A stretch of DNA of 7,739 nucleotides from an uncultured Eubacteriales bacterium (GTDB lineage: Bacteria > Bacillota > Clostridia > Lachnospirales > Lachnospiraceae): the NCBI GenBank assembly GCA_902772745.1, contig CACYBV010000338.1, positions 1 through 7,739 of the forward strand. The letters are read 5' to 3'. The position numbers were made by a program, and so were the translations under genes. The notes below the pieces were generated by a model. That model saw only the letters and a list, made by a program, of their open reading frames with translations. It did not search any database and was not told the DNA's origin. Positions 6,729 through 7,739 of this stretch are shown piece by piece; the stretch's first letter is position 1, and each line of letters starts with the position of its first letter.

Positions 6729-6757
6729 AGTTCATAAATATTATAAACGATTGAACT
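6729..6757. promoter_or_regulatory. Dyad AGTTCA-N17-TGAACT over the regulator promoter
   Basis: Exact six-base arms (6729-6734 and 6752-6757) lie on either side of the TATAAT box. A dimer bound here would cover the promoter, as in negative autoregulation, which is common for LysR-type genes. The arms differ from those of the operator candidate at 1628-1650, so one protein binding both sites is not shown. Confidence 0.4.
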
Positions 6758-6768
6758 CTTAAAAGCAA
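6740..6768 (-). promoter_or_regulatory. Candidate promoter of the LysR-type regulator
   Basis: On the minus strand TTGCTT (6768-6763), a 17-base spacer and a perfect TATAAT (6745-6740) form a sigma-A-like promoter with a start near 6733 and a short leader. The spacer and the start region carry the AGTTCA/TGAACT dyad described separately. Confidence 0.65.
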
Positions 6769-6840
6769 GAGAGGCCGAGGGCAGAATATTACCGTGAAGA
6801 TTGCCGAAGCTGCTTCTTCGGGAACCTTTCTCGTGTCCAT

Positions 6841-6871
6841 TCGTGCAGGCACGATAGTCACAGAGACTCTG
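6841..6871. repeat. Two short palindromes, TCGTGC-AG-GCACGA and CAGAG-A-CTCTG
   Basis: The first occupies 6841-6854 and the second 6861-6871; both are exact. They lie just beyond the hairpin at 6884-6908, in what would be the read-through 3' region of the solute-binding protein gene and upstream of the regulator promoter. No gene is supported in 6769-6883; the short open frames there have no ribosome site or recognisable product. Confidence 0.4.
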
Positions 6872-6883
6872 GCGCAGCAAACA

Positions 6884-6908
6884 GGAGGGATGTACGAGAC
6901 ATCCCTCC
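6884..6908 (-). terminator. Probable terminator hairpin of the solute-binding protein gene
   Basis: A perfect ten-base-pair stem, GGAGGGATGT with ACATCCCTCC, closes a five-base loop 21 bases after the stop at 6930. On the minus strand it is followed by TGTTTGCTG, a weak T-run, so termination may be partial or the hairpin may chiefly protect the 3' end of the message. Confidence 0.6.
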
Positions 6909-6929
6909 CCACCTTAAGAAAATATAGGA

Positions 6930-7739
6930 TTAATTTGCTGCTTTCCAGGCATCCAGCGCACTCTGATTCGCTTCAATAATCTTATCGATTCCCGCCGCCT
7001 CAAGATCCTTCAAGAACTGAGGAAGTATTGCCTCCGGATCTACGACGCCGCACTCAAGAGAAGTTCTGTAGGTCGAAATGACGTCGCTGACCGCTGCGTA
7101 TTCCGTTTTTACCGCCTCCGGGTCAAAGGCGTAGCCCATGAACTTCGACTGATTGCTTTCATTGATGTTGTTCCTAAACTTTTCCAACTGTTCCTTATAA
7201 TCCACTGGCAGGCTGTCCCACACCAGACGGAGCGGTGTATTGCCGTAAATGCCGAACCACTGATGATAACCGACCGTCTGCGGAGATTCGCCGTCCAGGA
7301 AGGTAATCCGTCCGCTGCCGTCATCCATGTACTGATAATCCAGATCTTCCACACCGTAGTAGATCAGGTTGATGATATCCTCATTCGTCCACATCAGGTT
7401 CAGGAACTTCATGGCCGCTTCAGGATTCTCACAGTGATACGGAATCGACCATGTTCCGGAAGTGATATTATTCATAACCAGAGTCTGTGAACGGGTATTT
7501 AACGCCACCATCTCCAGGCCGTTTGCTGCAGACTGGGCAGGAACCATGTCAAGTTCTGTCTGAATGAAATAGCCCTTGGCCGTTCCCGCGGTCACCGCAT
7601 TCTGTCCGGCTTCCATCGAAGTCGCCGCATCCTTGTTGAAGTAGCCCGCTTCGTACCACTCATGCATGGTCTTGCAGAACTCTGCGTATTCTTCGGTGGC
7701 GAAAACATTGACGATTTCGTCGCCTTCTCCTTCGCCGAT
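6930..7739 (-). CDS. ABC transporter solute-binding protein, C-terminal part with DUF3502 domain (runs off right edge)
   Basis: An open frame of 269 residues enters from the right edge and stops at TAA 6932-6930; the N-terminus with the expected lipoprotein signal is outside the window. ENPEAAMKFLNLMWTNEDIINLIYYGVE (104-131 of the visible part) is typical of family 1 extracellular solute-binding proteins. The end, from about residue 150, fits the DUF3502 domain: YHQWFGIYGN (158-167), FDPEAVKTEYAAVSDVI (205-221), LECGVVDPE (228-236) and LEAAGIDKIIEANQSALDAW (246-265). Such proteins sit on the outer face of the membrane and hand oligosaccharides or related solutes to two permeases, whose genes usually lie upstream, here beyond the right edge. 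The exact ligand is unknown. A hairpin follows the stop, so this is probably the last gene of its operon. Confidence 0.92.
   Translation of the reverse strand: MGEGEGDEIVNVFATEEYAEFCKTMHEWYEAGYFNKDAATSMEAGQNAVTAGTAKGYFIQTELDMVPAQSAANGLEMVALNTRSQTLVMNNITSGTWSIPYHCENPEAAMKFLNLMWTNEDIINLIYYGVEDLDYQYMDDGSGRITFLDGESPQTVGYHQWFGIYGNTPLRLVWDSLPVDYKEQLEKFRNNINESNQSKFMGYAFDPEAVKTEYAAVSDVISTYRTSLECGVVDPEAILPQFLKDLEAAGIDKIIEANQSALDAWKAAN

Noticed and set aside
6727..6979. Two 61-codon frames, one on each strand, in the gap between the regulator and the solute-binding protein
   Set aside because: They overlap promoter elements, dyads or the end of the transporter gene, lack convincing ribosome sites and resemble nothing known. 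AGGAGG at 6883-6888 belongs to the hairpin stem.
1..7739. CRISPR array, tRNA, rRNA, insertion sequence or defence system
   Set aside because: I saw no regularly spaced repeats, transposase or integrase motifs, tRNA-like cloverleaf or known defence domain, and nearly all of the sequence is explained by metabolic and transport genes.

Overview
The window looks like a piece of a Gram-positive anaerobe chromosome, most likely Bacillota, class Clostridia, in the range of Lachnospiraceae. Reasons: strong AGGAGG-type ribosome sites, sigma-A-like promoters, a DUF3502-type sugar ABC solute-binding protein, a YqhD/butanol-dehydrogenase-type iron alcohol dehydrogenase, a flavodoxin-fold protein with a cluster-type Cys motif, and an OFA-like MFS carrier, all of which are common in gut Clostridia. 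This placement is inference from protein style; no marker gene is present. Base composition looks even across the window, with AT-rich intergenic regions and no sign of a mobile element, CRISPR array, tRNA or rRNA.

Layout. (1) Minus strand from 1454 off the left edge: 484 N-terminal residues of a large GH106-like glycoside hydrolase. (2) 1455-1716: a divergent promoter region with a perfect AAGCTTG-N9-CAAGCTT dyad that touches the predicted -35 boxes of both directions. (3) Plus strand 1717-5714: a tight four-gene operon of iron alcohol dehydrogenase, MFS carrier (ATGA overlap), alpha/beta-hydrolase esterase, and iron-sulfur flavoprotein-like reductase, closed by a strong terminator at 5748-5778. 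(4) Minus strand 6700-5822: a LysR-type regulator convergent with the operon, sharing that terminator. (5) 6701-6929: the regulator's promoter, then several dyads including the probable terminator of the next gene. (6) Minus strand from the right edge to 6930: the C-terminal 269 residues of a DUF3502 solute-binding protein.

How the genes may work together (inference): the hydrolase frees a sugar or aglycone, the solute-binding protein belongs to an ABC importer for oligosaccharides, and the operon handles a small ester/aldehyde/acid. The esterase would cleave an ester, the alcohol dehydrogenase would interconvert an aldehyde and an alcohol with NAD(P)H, the MFS carrier would move a carboxylate-like compound, and the flavoprotein would do a reduction. 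The LysR-type regulator is the obvious candidate to sense the compound, and the dyad at 1628-1650 fits the LysR T-N11-A pattern. No substrate can be named from the sequence. The window holds a plausible undescribed catabolic or detoxification operon rather than a novel defence or mobile system.
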